Assembly: GCF_030406325.1 (NCBI RefSeq)
Contig: NZ_JAUEQY010000023.1
Coordinates: forward strand, 1-64,000
From: Actinomadura sp. DC4
GTDB lineage: Bacteria > Actinomycetota > Actinomycetes > Streptosporangiales > Streptosporangiaceae
DNA: 64,000 nucleotides
Direction: 5' to 3'
In this document: one piece after another, positions 34,969-43,283 of the stretch
Numbering within the stretch: the stretch's first letter is position 1
Layout: every line of letters starts with the position of its first letter
Position numbers and translations under genes: made by a program
The notes under the pieces: generated by a model
Databases searched by the model: none
What the model saw: only the letters and a program-made list of their open reading frames with translations
Told to the model about the DNA's origin: nothing

Positions 34969-35265
34969 ATGAGTCATGACACCCAGCCGCGCGGCACGCC
35001 CGATGAACGGGGGAGACTCACCGCCGACATCGCGCAGACCCGGCAGGACCTGGCCGCCACGGTGCAGGCGCTGGCGGCAAAGGCCGACGTGCCCGCCCGC
35101 GTACGCGACCGGGCCGGCGATCTCCAGGAACGGCTGACCGGCCTGGGCGCCAAGGCGCGCGAGAAGGCCCCGCAGGGGCCTGCCGTACGCCCCGCCGTGC
35201 TGTACGCGGTGGCGGGGGCGTGCGCGGTGGCCGGCCTGTTGCTCTGGAAGCGAGGGCGGTCATGA
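34969..35265 (+). CDS. DUF3618 domain-containing protein
   Basis: 98 residues from ATG 34969, preceded by GCGAGGACGACC; a TTG at 34951 is an alternative. The N-terminal half has the DUF3618 hallmark: LTADIAQTRQDLAATVQALAAKADVPARVRDR. A single C-terminal membrane helix (about residues 73-92, LYAVAGACAVAGLLLW) ends in RGRS. The family is a small membrane-associated protein common in actinomycetes, often near DUF4235 and phage-holin-like proteins. It overlaps the next gene by ATGA, so the two are translationally coupled. Confidence 0.85.
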   Translation: MSHDTQPRGTPDERGRLTADIAQTRQDLAATVQALAAKADVPARVRDRAGDLQERLTGLGAKAREKAPQGPAVRPAVLYAVAGACAVAGLLLWKRGRS

Positions 35266-35528
35266 GCAAGAACAACGCCGACAACGTCTCCCGCCCGGTC
35301 TCGGCCGCACTCGGCATCGCCGGCGGCCTCCTGGCGGGCGCGATCTTCAAACAGGCGTGGAAGCTCATCTCCCGCGACGACGACGCGCCCGACGCGGGCG
35401 ACCTGGAGCGCGGCTGGGCCGAGGTCATGATCGCTGCGACGCTGCAGGGTGCGATCACGGGCGCGGTCAAGGCCGCCCTCAACCGCGCCTATCTCGAGCA
35501 CAACCACGAAGAGGACGAGGACGACTGA
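35262..35528 (+). CDS. DUF4235 domain-containing protein
   Basis: 88 residues from ATG 35262, which overlaps the DUF3618 stop. Two hydrophobic segments, GIAGGLLAGAIFKQAWKLI and EVMIAATLQGAITGAVKAAL, predict two membrane helices, with an acidic C-terminus (HNHEEDEDD). This is the usual DUF4235 arrangement: membrane segment, DDDAPDAGD, second segment. Function unknown; probably an envelope stress protein transcribed with DUF3618. Convergent with the methyltransferase gene, 19 bp apart. Confidence 0.85.
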   Translation: MSKNNADNVSRPVSAALGIAGGLLAGAIFKQAWKLISRDDDAPDAGDLERGWAEVMIAATLQGAITGAVKAALNRAYLEHNHEEDEDD

Positions 35529-35547
35529 GACGACACTCCGGCCGAGG

Positions 35548-36180
35548 TCACACGGGGCGGATGGCGGTGCCCAGGATCTGCGGTGCGGCCGGGAACGGTA
35601 TCCGGGTGTCGGCGGTGGTGAGCCGGTCGACGCGGTCGATGACGAACCCGGCGCGTTCGATCGCCGTACGCGTGTCGCGGGCGCAGTGACAGCCGCCGCC
35701 GAACCACGGCCAGAGGGTGGCGTCGAAGGCCCTCTGCAGGCGGCGCCGTCCGGGCGCCGCCGCGCCGACGTGCTCGAAGAAGCGCAGCTCGCCGCCGGGC
35801 CGGAGGACGCGGCGGATCTCGGCGAGCGCGGTGTCCTGGTCGGGGACGGTGCACAGGACGAGGCAGGCGACCGCGGCGTCGCATGAGCCGTCGGCTGTGG
35901 GCAGCCGCTCGGCCAGGCCGTCGACGATCGTGATCGGGACGGCCGTCCGGCGGGCGGCCACCGCGGCGATGGAGCGAAGGTAGGTCTCCGGCTCGACGGC
36001 GACGACCTCGGTGACCTCGCCCGGGTAGTGCGAGAAGTTGAGACCGTTGCCGGCGCCGACCTCGATCACCCGGCCGGACAGGCCGTTCAGCAGCGCGGCG
36101 CGGTACGCCGCGACGCCGAGCTCCAGCCGAGGGCTGCTACGGGCGTAGACGCGGGCGAACACGGGGTGCCTGCGGTTCAT
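35548..36180 (-). CDS. Class I SAM-dependent methyltransferase
   Basis: 210 residues from ATG 36180, with a strong GGGGAGG ribosome site; upstream in-frame codons (to 36348) are not supported. Motif I is VIEVGAGNGLNFSHYP. VVAVEPETYL ends with the acidic residue expected for ribose binding. The later VACLVLCTVPD and LRFFEHV segments are typical of UbiE/Methyltransf_11 proteins. The substrate is not indicated. It is divergent from the DUF1963 gene. Confidence 0.85.
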   Translation of the reverse strand: MNRRHPVFARVYARSSPRLELGVAAYRAALLNGLSGRVIEVGAGNGLNFSHYPGEVTEVVAVEPETYLRSIAAVAARRTAVPITIVDGLAERLPTADGSCDAAVACLVLCTVPDQDTALAEIRRVLRPGGELRFFEHVGAAAPGRRRLQRAFDATLWPWFGGGCHCARDTRTAIERAGFVIDRVDRLTTADTRIPFPAAPQILGTAIRPV

Positions 36181-36292
36181 CGCGGCGTCCTCCCCTGCGG
36201 CTCCAGGCTCGTGCGACGGTGGCCCTGACCACCTAACCACGGCAACGGAGCCGTACCGGAATTTGCCTCGAAAGCGGTCAAAGCTCTCCATA

Positions 36293-37033
36293 ATGCTGCG
36301 GGTGAACGAACCAACGACCTTTCGCGCGAAGGCGCTTGACCGGGACATCCCCTCCGCGGACGTGCAGCGGTGGCTGAGCTTCGCCCGTCCGTGCGTGACG
36401 CTGGCGCCCGAAGGCGACGGGCCGGCCGCCGGCGAGGCGGGCGGTCATCCGATGCTGCCGGCCGGCGCGCCGGACCCCGCCTTCGCGTTCGCCTTCTCGA
36501 TCGACTGCGCGGCGGTGCCACCGCAGGCGACGGACATCCCGCTGCCGGAAGACGGTCGTCTGCTCTTCTTCGCGGACACCTTCGAGCCGGAGTTCGGCTC
36601 GTGCGGCGAGGTGCGGTACGTCCCCGCCGGCACACCCGTGGAGGAGCGGGAGCTGGAGGACGCGGACCCGCGCAGCGTCCTGCACCTGTCGCTCGACCTG
36701 TCCCTGCCCGAGCACGGCGACGTCAAGGTGGAGCTCGCGAACGGCGAGGAGCTGAAGCGGGTGTGGCAGGACGCCGGCGGCCCGATCGTGATCAAGGAGA
36801 TCCCCGGCGAGGTCGAGGTCAAGCTCGGCGGGTACCCCGAGGGATGGAACTACGACCCTGTCGAGGTGGCCGCGCAGACCGCCGGCGACATGGGCTGGAT
36901 CCTGCTCGCCGAGTGGAGTGCCGACTACCTCGAGGACCTGGACCTGGGCGTCGTCCACTGGCTCATTCCCCGCGAGGACCTCATCGCCCGGCGCTTCGAC
37001 CGCGTCCAGGTCTCCGTCGACATGGTCGGATGA
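36293..37033 (+). CDS. DUF1963 (YwqG-like) protein
   Basis: About 246 residues from ATG 36293. A GTG at 36302 also fits: CATAAT at 36289-36294 lies 7 nt before it, the geometry of a leaderless actinomycete start. The protein has the DUF1963 pattern: LPPxGxP-like GGHPMLPAGAPDP, FAFSIDC, LPEDGRLLFFADTF, and the C-terminal HKLGGYPE-like VKLGGYPEG followed by WILLAEW. Family role is unclear; no catalytic residues are assigned. Confidence 0.75.
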   Translation: MLRVNEPTTFRAKALDRDIPSADVQRWLSFARPCVTLAPEGDGPAAGEAGGHPMLPAGAPDPAFAFAFSIDCAAVPPQATDIPLPEDGRLLFFADTFEPEFGSCGEVRYVPAGTPVEERELEDADPRSVLHLSLDLSLPEHGDVKVELANGEELKRVWQDAGGPIVIKEIPGEVEVKLGGYPEGWNYDPVEVAAQTAGDMGWILLAEWSADYLEDLDLGVVHWLIPREDLIARRFDRVQVSVDMVG

Positions 37034-37045
37034 CCCCGGGCCCGC

Positions 37046-37079
37046 TGTGACGACCATGTGACCCTCCCGCCCGTACGCT
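37046..37079 (+). promoter_or_regulatory. Candidate response-regulator box and promoter of the OmpR-type operon
   Basis: Direct repeats TGTGAC at 37046-37051 and 37057-37062 (11-bp pitch) are followed after 11 nt by TACGCT (37074-37079), a TANNNT-type -10 box. The same layout occurs at 38911-38944. Spacing and sequence fit binding of an OmpR-family dimer just upstream of RNA polymerase, so autoregulation by the regulator at 37108 is likely. Confidence 0.6.
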
Positions 37080-37107
37080 GGCGATCCGGGACGGAGGGGG
37101 AAGACGG

Positions 37108-37761
37108 ATGAGGGTCCTGGTGGCCGAGGATCAGGTGCGGCTCGCCGATTCGGTGGCGCGGGTCCTGCGGCGCGAGGGCATGGCGGTCGACGTCGCGTAT
37201 GACGGGACGGCGGCGCTCGACCGTACCTCCGAGGTGGACTACGACGTGGTCGTCCTCGACCGGGACCTGCCGGGCGTGCCCGGCGACGAGGTGTGCCGCC
37301 GGCTGATGCGGGAGCCGCCGCACACCCGGGTGCTCATGCTGACCGCGGCCGGCACCATCGCCGACCGGGTGCAGGGGCTCACCCTCGGCGCGGACGACTA
37401 CCTGCCGAAACCGTTCGCCTATCCCGAGCTGGTGGCCCGCATCCGTGCGCTCGGCCGGCGGTCCCAGCCCGCCGTGCCGCCCGTCCTGGTCCACGGTGAC
37501 CTGGCGCTGGACCCTGCCCAGCGGGTCGCCACCCGGGCCGGGGCGCGGCTGGCGCTCAACCCGAAAGAGCTGGCCGTCCTGGAGTACCTGCTCGCCGCGC
37601 AGGGCCGGGTCGTCTCCGCCGAGGAACTCCTCGAACGCGTGTGGGACGCGGCCACCGACCCGTTCACCACGACGGTGAAGGCGACCATGAACCGCCTGCG
37701 GTCCAAGCTCGGCGAGCCGCCCGTCATCGAGACCGTTCCCCGGGCCGGCTACCGAATCTGA
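37108..37761 (+). CDS. OmpR-family response regulator
   Basis: 217 residues from ATG 37108, with GGAGGGGGAAGACGG upstream. Receiver domain 1-115: acidic pair in LVAEDQ, phospho-acceptor Asp in VVVLDRDLPG, switch Thr in LMLTAAG, and Lys in LPKPF. The winged-helix Trans_reg_C domain (125-215) includes LALNPKELAVLEYLLAAQGRVVSAEELL and TVKATMNRLRSKLG. It is followed 13 bp later by its cognate kinase. The shared TGTGAC boxes suggest that it controls itself and the export operon at 38952-42446. Confidence 0.92.
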   Translation: MRVLVAEDQVRLADSVARVLRREGMAVDVAYDGTAALDRTSEVDYDVVVLDRDLPGVPGDEVCRRLMREPPHTRVLMLTAAGTIADRVQGLTLGADDYLPKPFAYPELVARIRALGRRSQPAVPPVLVHGDLALDPAQRVATRAGARLALNPKELAVLEYLLAAQGRVVSAEELLERVWDAATDPFTTTVKATMNRLRSKLGEPPVIETVPRAGYRI

Positions 37762-37774
37762 GAAGGGGAGTCGC

Positions 37775-38902
37775 ATGGGCCTGACGTCCACGATCTCCGG
37801 CATGCGGGTCCGGCTGCGGCTCACCCTCCTGTACGGCGTGCTGTTCCTGATGTCCGGCGCCGTCCTGCTGGCCATCACGTACCTGCTGGTCGGGAGCAGT
37901 GGGACGAACGTCGAGTCGTCCACGCGCAGTTTCCTGCCGTCCGGCGAACAGAGCGTCGACACCTTCCAGCAGCAGGCCGTCCAGCAGCAGGTCATGCACC
38001 AGTTGCTCGTGCAGTCGTGTGTGGCGCTCGCCCTCATGTCGGTCCTCGCGACCGCGCTCGGCTGGCTCGTGGCCGGGCGCGTGTTGCGCCCGCTGCAGAC
38101 CATGACAAACAGCATCCAGCACATCTCGGCGCGGAACGTACACGAGCGGCTGGCCGTCACGGGACCGCGCGACGAGCTGAAGAACCTCGCGGACACCATC
38201 GACGGGCTGCTCGGCCGGCTGGACACGGCACTCGACTCGCACAAGCGGTTCGTCGCCAACGCGGCCCATGAGTTGCGTACGCCGTTGACGCTGGAGCACG
38301 CCCTGCTGGAGGAGGCCGTCATCGACCCGGACGCGACGGTGGACTCGTTCCGGGCGCAGTTCGAGCAGCTGATGGCCGTCAGCGAGCAGCAGGCCGGGCT
38401 CCTGGAGTCGCTGCTCGTCCTGGCCACCAGTGAGCGCGGCCTGGACCGCCTGGAGAGCGTCGACCTGTCCGGGCTGACCGGCGACGTGCTGCGGGCCGCC
38501 GAGCCGGGAGCGCGGTCGCGGGACCTGGCCGTCGCGGCGGAGGTCCGGCCGGCGCGGGTCACCGGCGCCCCCGCCCTCGTCGAGTGCCTGGTGGCCAACC
38601 TGGTCGACAACGCGATGAGCTACAACGTCCCGTACGGGCGGGTGGAGGTGGCGACGGGCACCGACGGCGCGCGCCCCTTCGTGTCGGTGGCCAACACCGG
38701 GCCGTCCGTGCCGCCGGAGATGGTGGACCGGCTGCTCAGCCCGTTCCAGCGGCTCGACCGTACGGCCGAGGACGACGGTCATCACGGCCTCGGGCTGTCC
38801 ATCGTCCAGTCGATCGCCGCGGCCCACTCGGCGGACCTGACCGTACGCGCGCGGCCGGAGGGCGGCCTCGCCATCAGGGTGCTCTTCCCGGCCGGGCAAT
38901 AG
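37775..38902 (+). CDS. Sensor histidine kinase, partner of the adjacent OmpR-type regulator
   Basis: 375 residues from ATG 37775 with GAAGGGGAG upstream. Two membrane helices (about 15-40 and 84-108) enclose a short Gln-rich extracytoplasmic loop (QQQAVQQQVMHQ). HAMP follows (110-160), then HisKA with AAHELRTPLTLEHALLEEA, and HATPase with N box NLVDNAMSYN and G2 HHGLGLSIVQSIAAAH. The small sensor suggests detection of a membrane or envelope signal. Coupled tightly to the regulator gene. Confidence 0.92.
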   Translation: MGLTSTISGMRVRLRLTLLYGVLFLMSGAVLLAITYLLVGSSGTNVESSTRSFLPSGEQSVDTFQQQAVQQQVMHQLLVQSCVALALMSVLATALGWLVAGRVLRPLQTMTNSIQHISARNVHERLAVTGPRDELKNLADTIDGLLGRLDTALDSHKRFVANAAHELRTPLTLEHALLEEAVIDPDATVDSFRAQFEQLMAVSEQQAGLLESLLVLATSERGLDRLESVDLSGLTGDVLRAAEPGARSRDLAVAAEVRPARVTGAPALVECLVANLVDNAMSYNVPYGRVEVATGTDGARPFVSVANTGPSVPPEMVDRLLSPFQRLDRTAEDDGHHGLGLSIVQSIAAAHSADLTVRARPEGGLAIRVLFPAGQ

Positions 38903-38910
38903 AGGCCTTT

Positions 38911-38944
38911 TGTGCCCGTCGTGTGACCGGTCGATGCGTAACTT
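38911..38944 (+). promoter_or_regulatory. Second response-regulator box and leaderless promoter of the export operon
   Basis: TGTGCC (38911-38916) and TGTGAC (38922-38927) are 11 bp apart, then 11 nt, then TAACTT (38939-38944). Geometry is the same as at 37046-37079. The -10 box ends 7 nt before ATG 38952, predicting a leaderless transcript that starts at or next to that ATG. Confidence 0.6.
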
Positions 38945-38951
38945 ATGGCGC

Positions 38952-39458
38952 ATGCCGAAGAATGCGAAGAAGTACGCGACGGTCGTTTCCCTATTCCTGC
39001 TCGTCGGCTGCGGCCATGGGCCGGCGAAATCGTCCTCGTCCGGCGGCGACGCCTTCCAGCAGGCGCTGGCGTACGCCAAATGCATGCGCGCGAACGGCGT
39101 GCCGGACTTCCCCGACCCGCAGCGGCAGGGCAACGGCGTGAAGGTCGAGGTCAACGCCGGGAAGAACGCGAGCCCGCCCGGGATGCGGAAGGCGCTGGAG
39201 GCCTGCCGGGACAAGATGCCGCAGGGCGACGGGGACGGCGCGAACGGTGGAAAAATCGATACGGCGAAGCTCGCGGACTGGACGAAATGCATGCGGGCCA
39301 GGCTGCCGAAGATCCCCGACCCGGATGTGAGCGGAAATACCGTCACGCTCACGCTGCACGGCTCGGGAATCAGGGGCGACTCCGCGCAATTCGAGACCGC
39401 TCGGCGGGCCTGCCAGTCCCGTCTCCCGGGCGGTTCTCTGCGGGTCCTGGACCAGTAA
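38952..39458 (+). CDS. Small lipoprotein with paired CMR-GVPxFPDP motifs
   Basis: 168 residues from ATG 38952, chosen because a -10 box lies 7 nt upstream and because the signal peptide then starts MPKNAKKYATVV. In-frame starts at 38910 and 38934 are alternatives. Lipobox LLVGC. The mature protein contains two related segments, AKCMRANGVPDFPDP and TKCMRARLPKIPDPD, plus two further cysteines in EACRDKM and RACQSRL, so two disulfides are plausible. Such lipoproteins often precede HlyD/ABC export genes in actinomycetes. Its stop overlaps the next start (TAATG). Confidence 0.75.
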   Translation: MPKNAKKYATVVSLFLLVGCGHGPAKSSSSGGDAFQQALAYAKCMRANGVPDFPDPQRQGNGVKVEVNAGKNASPPGMRKALEACRDKMPQGDGDGANGGKIDTAKLADWTKCMRARLPKIPDPDVSGNTVTLTLHGSGIRGDSAQFETARRACQSRLPGGSLRVLDQ

Positions 39459-40561
39459 TGCGACCGAAGACACCGGCGGCGGAGGAGGAAGCCGTACGGG
39501 CGCGTCGCCGCCGCCGGTCGCGCCGCGTACTGATCCTGCTGCCGGCCCTGGTGATCGTCGCGGCCGCCGTGGCCGTGGCCACCGGGCTGCCGGGCGGCCA
39601 CGGCACAAGCCCGGCGAGCGTCGCGCCCACCGGGCCCCCGGTCACCGCCACGGTGGAGAAGCGGACCCTGACCCGTACCCAGACGGTCGACGGAGACCTG
39701 GGCTACGGCGACCTCGACGCGGTGCAGGCACCGCCGGGCGGCCGGGGCATGGTCACCTGGCTGCCGGACGAGGGCGACGTCATCAGGCGCGGCGACACCG
39801 TCTACCGCCTCGACCAGAAGAAGGTTCCGCTGCTCTACGGTTCCATCCCGATCTACCGGACGCTGTCGGCCGGCAGCGAGGGCGGCGACGTGAAGCAGCT
39901 CGAACGGAACCTCCGCGCCCTCGGCTACACCGGGGTCACCGTCGACGACGAGTACACCTCGGCCACGGCCTACGCGGTCGAGCGGTGGCAGGAGGACCTG
40001 GGCCGGCGCGAGACCGGCGTGGTGAAGCCGGGCGACGCCGTGGTGGCCTCGGGATCCCGTCGCGTCGCGGAGCTCACCGGCGCGCCCGGAGCCGCGGCCT
40101 CCCGTGGCCTGCTGAGGTGGACCGGCACCACCCGGGTCGTCACGGTCGACCTGGACACCGACTACGCCGACCTGGCCGAACCGGGCACCGCGGCCACCGT
40201 CGAGCTGCCGGACGGCACCGAGGTGGCGGCGCGGGTCACCGACGTCGGCACGCCGACCTCGAAGACGAAGGCCGGCGGCGCGACGCTGCCGGTGGAGCTG
40301 AAGGTGGCCGAGCAGAAGAAGCTGGGCCGCTACCAGGCGGCCAAGGTCGAGGTCGGCCTCGCCGCCGAGACCCGCGAGGACGTGCTCGCCGTGCCCGTCA
40401 ACGCCCTGGTGGCTCGGCCGGGCGGCGGCTACGCGGTGGTGGCGGTCACCGCCGCCGGCACCCGCTACGTTCCGGTGAAGACGGGCGTGTTCGCCGGCAG
40501 CTACGTGGAGGTCTCCGGCACCGGCGTCGTCGCGGGACTGACCGTGGGGGTGCCGAGATGA
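39458..40561 (+). CDS. HlyD/RND-type periplasmic adaptor with peptidoglycan-binding domain
   Basis: 367 residues from ATG 39458, whose first base overlaps the lipoprotein stop. A longer in-frame extension to 38945 is antisense-like coding and is rejected. Arg-rich cytoplasmic start, membrane anchor (about 23-43), a beta-barrel/lipoyl region (60-130), a PGBD-like helix set (GGDVKQLERNLRALGYTG...TAYAVERWQEDLG, about 143-185), and a C-terminal adaptor barrel (PVNALVARPGGGYAVVAV). It probably links the ABC permease to substrate release across the thick wall. It overlaps the ATPase start by ATGA. Confidence 0.88.
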   Translation: MRPKTPAAEEEAVRARRRRRSRRVLILLPALVIVAAAVAVATGLPGGHGTSPASVAPTGPPVTATVEKRTLTRTQTVDGDLGYGDLDAVQAPPGGRGMVTWLPDEGDVIRRGDTVYRLDQKKVPLLYGSIPIYRTLSAGSEGGDVKQLERNLRALGYTGVTVDDEYTSATAYAVERWQEDLGRRETGVVKPGDAVVASGSRRVAELTGAPGAAASRGLLRWTGTTRVVTVDLDTDYADLAEPGTAATVELPDGTEVAARVTDVGTPTSKTKAGGATLPVELKVAEQKKLGRYQAAKVEVGLAAETREDVLAVPVNALVARPGGGYAVVAVTAAGTRYVPVKTGVFAGSYVEVSGTGVVAGLTVGVPR

Positions 40562-41247
40562 CCGGGCCCATCGTCCACCTCGCCGGGGTGTCCAAGTGGT
40601 ACGGCAACGTGCCGGCCCTGCGGTCGGCCGACCTGCTGGTCGAGCGGGGTGAGCTGCTCGCCATCGTCGGCCCCTCGGGTTCCGGCAAGTCGACCCTGCT
40701 CAACATCATGGGCACCCTCGACCGGCCGACGTCGGGAACCCTGCGCATCGACGGGTACGACGTCGGCGGGCTCGGCGACCGGGAGCTGTCGGCGCTGCGG
40801 GCGAGGGCCATCGGCTTCGTCTTCCAGCAGTTCCACCTCGCGCGGGGCGTACCCGCGATCGACATCGTGGCGGACGGCCTGCTCTACGGCGGCAGGCCGC
40901 GCGGCCACCGCAGGAAGGCGGCCGAGGAGACGCTGCGCCGGGTCGGCCTCGGCCACCGGATGCTGCACCTGCCGCACCAGCTCTCCGGCGGCGAGCAGCA
41001 GCGCGTGGCCATCGCCCGCGCGGTGCTCGGCGACCCGCCCCTGCTGATGGCCGACGAACCGACCGGCGCCCTCGACTCACGCTCCGGCGCGGTCGTCATG
41101 GAACTGCTGCGCGAGCTGCACGAGGGAGGGACGACGGTCGTGGTCATCACGCACAACCGCGACATCGCCGCCTCGCTGCCGCGCGAGGTCCGGCTGAAGG
41201 ACGGCCGCATCGAGCACGACACGGCCGCGCCGGAGGTCACGCGATGA
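40558..41247 (+). CDS. ABC transporter ATPase (MacB/LolD type)
   Basis: 229 residues from ATG 40558. Walker A is GPSGSGKST, Q-loop FVFQQFHL, signature LSGGEQQRVAIARA, Walker B LLMADEPTGALD, and H-loop VVITHN. Length and sequence match MacB/LolD-type ATPases. It overlaps both neighbours by 4 bp, indicating coupled translation with the adaptor and permease. Likely function: export of a small molecule, peptide or lipoprotein. The substrate is not identifiable. Confidence 0.92.
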   Translation: MTGPIVHLAGVSKWYGNVPALRSADLLVERGELLAIVGPSGSGKSTLLNIMGTLDRPTSGTLRIDGYDVGGLGDRELSALRARAIGFVFQQFHLARGVPAIDIVADGLLYGGRPRGHRRKAAEETLRRVGLGHRMLHLPHQLSGGEQQRVAIARAVLGDPPLLMADEPTGALDSRSGAVVMELLRELHEGGTTVVVITHNRDIAASLPREVRLKDGRIEHDTAAPEVTR

Positions 41248-42446
41248 GCGAGCAGGGGCTCAGACCGGCCCGGATGTGGCCGGCCGACGTCGTACGGGTC
41301 GGCGGGTACGGCCTGCGGTCGCGGCCGACGCGGGTGTTCCTGTCGGCGCTGGGCATCGCCATCGGCATCGCGGCGATGATCGGCGTGGTGGGCATCTCGA
41401 CGTCATCGACGAAAGAGCTCGACCAGCAGCTCAGCGCGCTGGGCACCAACCTGCTGACCGTGTCGCCGGGGCAGTCGCTCGGCGACGAGAGCGTCCATCT
41501 GCCGGACAGCGCGGTCGGCATGATCGCCGGGATGCCCGGCGTCGAGACGGTCTCCGCCGTCGGCCGGACGGACGCCCGGATCTACCGCAACGACCACATC
41601 GCGGCGGAGCAGACCGGCGGCATCGCGGTCTTCGCGGCCCGTACGGACCTGCCCGCGGTGGTCCGTACGAGTGTGGCCACGGGCACCTGGCTCACCACGG
41701 CGAACGCCCGCTATCCGGCCGTCGTGCTCGGCCGCGCGGCGGCGGACCGGCTGGCGGTCTTCCGGGCCGGGCCCGACTCGCTGGTGTGGCTCGGCGGCGA
41801 GTGGTTCACGGTGGTGGGCATCCTCGCGCCCGACGAGCTGGTCCCCGACCTGGACAACGGCGCCTTCGTCGGCTGGCCGGTGGCGGAGACGGACCTGGAC
41901 TTCGACGGCCACCCGACCACGATCTACACCCGCGCGAGGGAGAACGCCGTGACGACCGTGCAGCCGCTGCTCGGCCCCACCGCCAATCCGGAGAACCCGG
42001 GCGATGTCGACGTCTCGCGCCCGTCGGACGCGCTGGCGGCCAAGCAGCAGACCGAGAAGACCCTCAGCGGCCTGCTGCTGGGCCTCGGCGCCGTGGCGCT
42101 GCTGGTCGGCGGGGTGGGGGTGGCCAACACGATGGTCATCTCGGTGCTGGAGCGCCGGTCGGAGATCGGCCTGCGCCGCTCGCTCGGGGCGACGCGCGGC
42201 CAGATCCGCACGCAGTTCCTGTCCGAAGCCCTGCTGCTGTCGTTGCTGGGCGGGGTGGGCGGCGTCGTCCTGGGCGTGGGCATCACCGCGGTGTACGCGA
42301 CGTACCAGGCCTGGCCGACGGAGGTCCCGTTCTGGGCGATGGCGGGCGGAGTCGGCGCCACCCTGGTCATCGGCGGCCTGGCCGGCTTCTACCCCGCCGT
42401 GCGCGCCGCCCGCCTGCCCCCCACCGAGGCCCTCGCGAACGCGTAG
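41244..42446 (+). CDS. ABC transporter permease (FtsX/MacB type)
   Basis: 400 residues from ATG 41244. N-terminal helix (about 28-52, ALGIAIGIAAMIGVVGIS), a large extracytoplasmic MacB-like domain (55-260), then three helices from about residue 275 (LLLGLGAVALLVGGVGVANTMV) with the FtsX core VLERRSEIGLRRSLGATRGQI and the C-terminal AGFYPAVRAARLPPTEAL. It completes the lipoprotein-adaptor-ATPase-permease operon. The nearest downstream feature is a decayed gene cluster. Confidence 0.92.
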   Translation: MSEQGLRPARMWPADVVRVGGYGLRSRPTRVFLSALGIAIGIAAMIGVVGISTSSTKELDQQLSALGTNLLTVSPGQSLGDESVHLPDSAVGMIAGMPGVETVSAVGRTDARIYRNDHIAAEQTGGIAVFAARTDLPAVVRTSVATGTWLTTANARYPAVVLGRAAADRLAVFRAGPDSLVWLGGEWFTVVGILAPDELVPDLDNGAFVGWPVAETDLDFDGHPTTIYTRARENAVTTVQPLLGPTANPENPGDVDVSRPSDALAAKQQTEKTLSGLLLGLGAVALLVGGVGVANTMVISVLERRSEIGLRRSLGATRGQIRTQFLSEALLLSLLGGVGGVVLGVGITAVYATYQAWPTEVPFWAMAGGVGATLVIGGLAGFYPAVRAARLPPTEALANA

Positions 42447-42503
42447 CCGGGATCGCTCCTTGGAGTGACGATGACCGGACAGAACGCCGCTAGCGTCGGA
42501 CGG

Positions 42504-43240
42504 ATGACGGAAGATCCACCTGCCGGGTGGCGCCCGTGGGGTGTCGAAGCCGGGATCGTCGCGCTCACCGTGTGCTCGCCGTTGTTGATGCAGCCGAGCG
42601 CGGACATCTCGGCGCGGGCCTGGTGGCTGCTGGCCGGCTTTCAGGTGGTGGCGACGGTGGCGTTGCTGCTGCGGCGCCGGCTGCCGGTGACCGCGCCGAG
42701 CGGCGGGTGGAGGACGTGCTGCGTGAACAGCGGCTGCGTGAACAGCAGGCCGCGCAGCAGGAGCGGGTGCGGATCGCCCGCGAGATGCACGACGTGGTCG
42801 CCCATTCGCTCACCCTGTTCGTGGTGCGCGCGGAGACCGTGCGCGCTCGCGGCGGCCAGTTGCCGGAGTGGGCGCGCACGCAGGTCGACGGGCTCGCCCT
42901 CGCGGGCCGGCAGGCCGGCGGCGAGCTGCGGGTGCTGCGCGGTCCCGAGGACGCCGCGCCGCTGCAGCCGATGCCCGGCCTCGGCGACCTGCCCGACCTG
43001 CTGGACCGCAGCCGGGCCGCGGGCGCGTGGATAGACGCGCGGATCGAGGTCGAGACGGACACGCTGCCGCGGCCGGCGCAGCTCACCTGCTACCGCATCG
43101 TGCAGGAGTCGCTCACCAACGCGCGCCGCCACGCGCCGGGGGCACCGGTGCGCGTCACCGTCGCCGAGGACGCCGGGCGGTTGCGCTGCGAGGTGGTCAA
43201 CGCGCCGCCGACAGGGCCCGCCGCGCCGGGACGGGCTGTG
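42504..43240 (+). pseudogene. Decayed NarL-type histidine kinase
   Basis: Starts at ATG 42504 with TAGCGT (42491-42496) 7 nt upstream, as in a leaderless promoter. The first about 64 codons encode the start of the membrane sensor (WRPWGVEAGIVALTV...LLLRRRLPVTA). Near 42695 a deletion with frame change removes the remaining helices and enters the dimerisation domain in another frame (EDVLREQRLREQQAAQQE, then REMHDVVAHSLTLFVV). The ATPase domain is partly present (IVQESLTNARRHAPGAP...CEVVNAPP) but ends before the glycine boxes. Not functional as read. Confidence 0.75.
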
Positions 43241-43283
43241 GGCGCTCTCCGAACGAGGCCACCGCGGCCTGCTGGGGCCCGAA

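Noticed and set aside
38945-39457. N-terminal extension of the HlyD-type adaptor
   Set aside because: This part is the lipoprotein gene in another frame. The adaptor's own ATG at 39458 sits in a TAATG overlap and is followed by a clear membrane anchor.
42491-42496. TAGCGT near the decayed kinase as a third copy of the intergenic module
   Set aside because: Only the -10 hexamer is shared; the TTGGAC element at 19 nt and the hairpin are missing.
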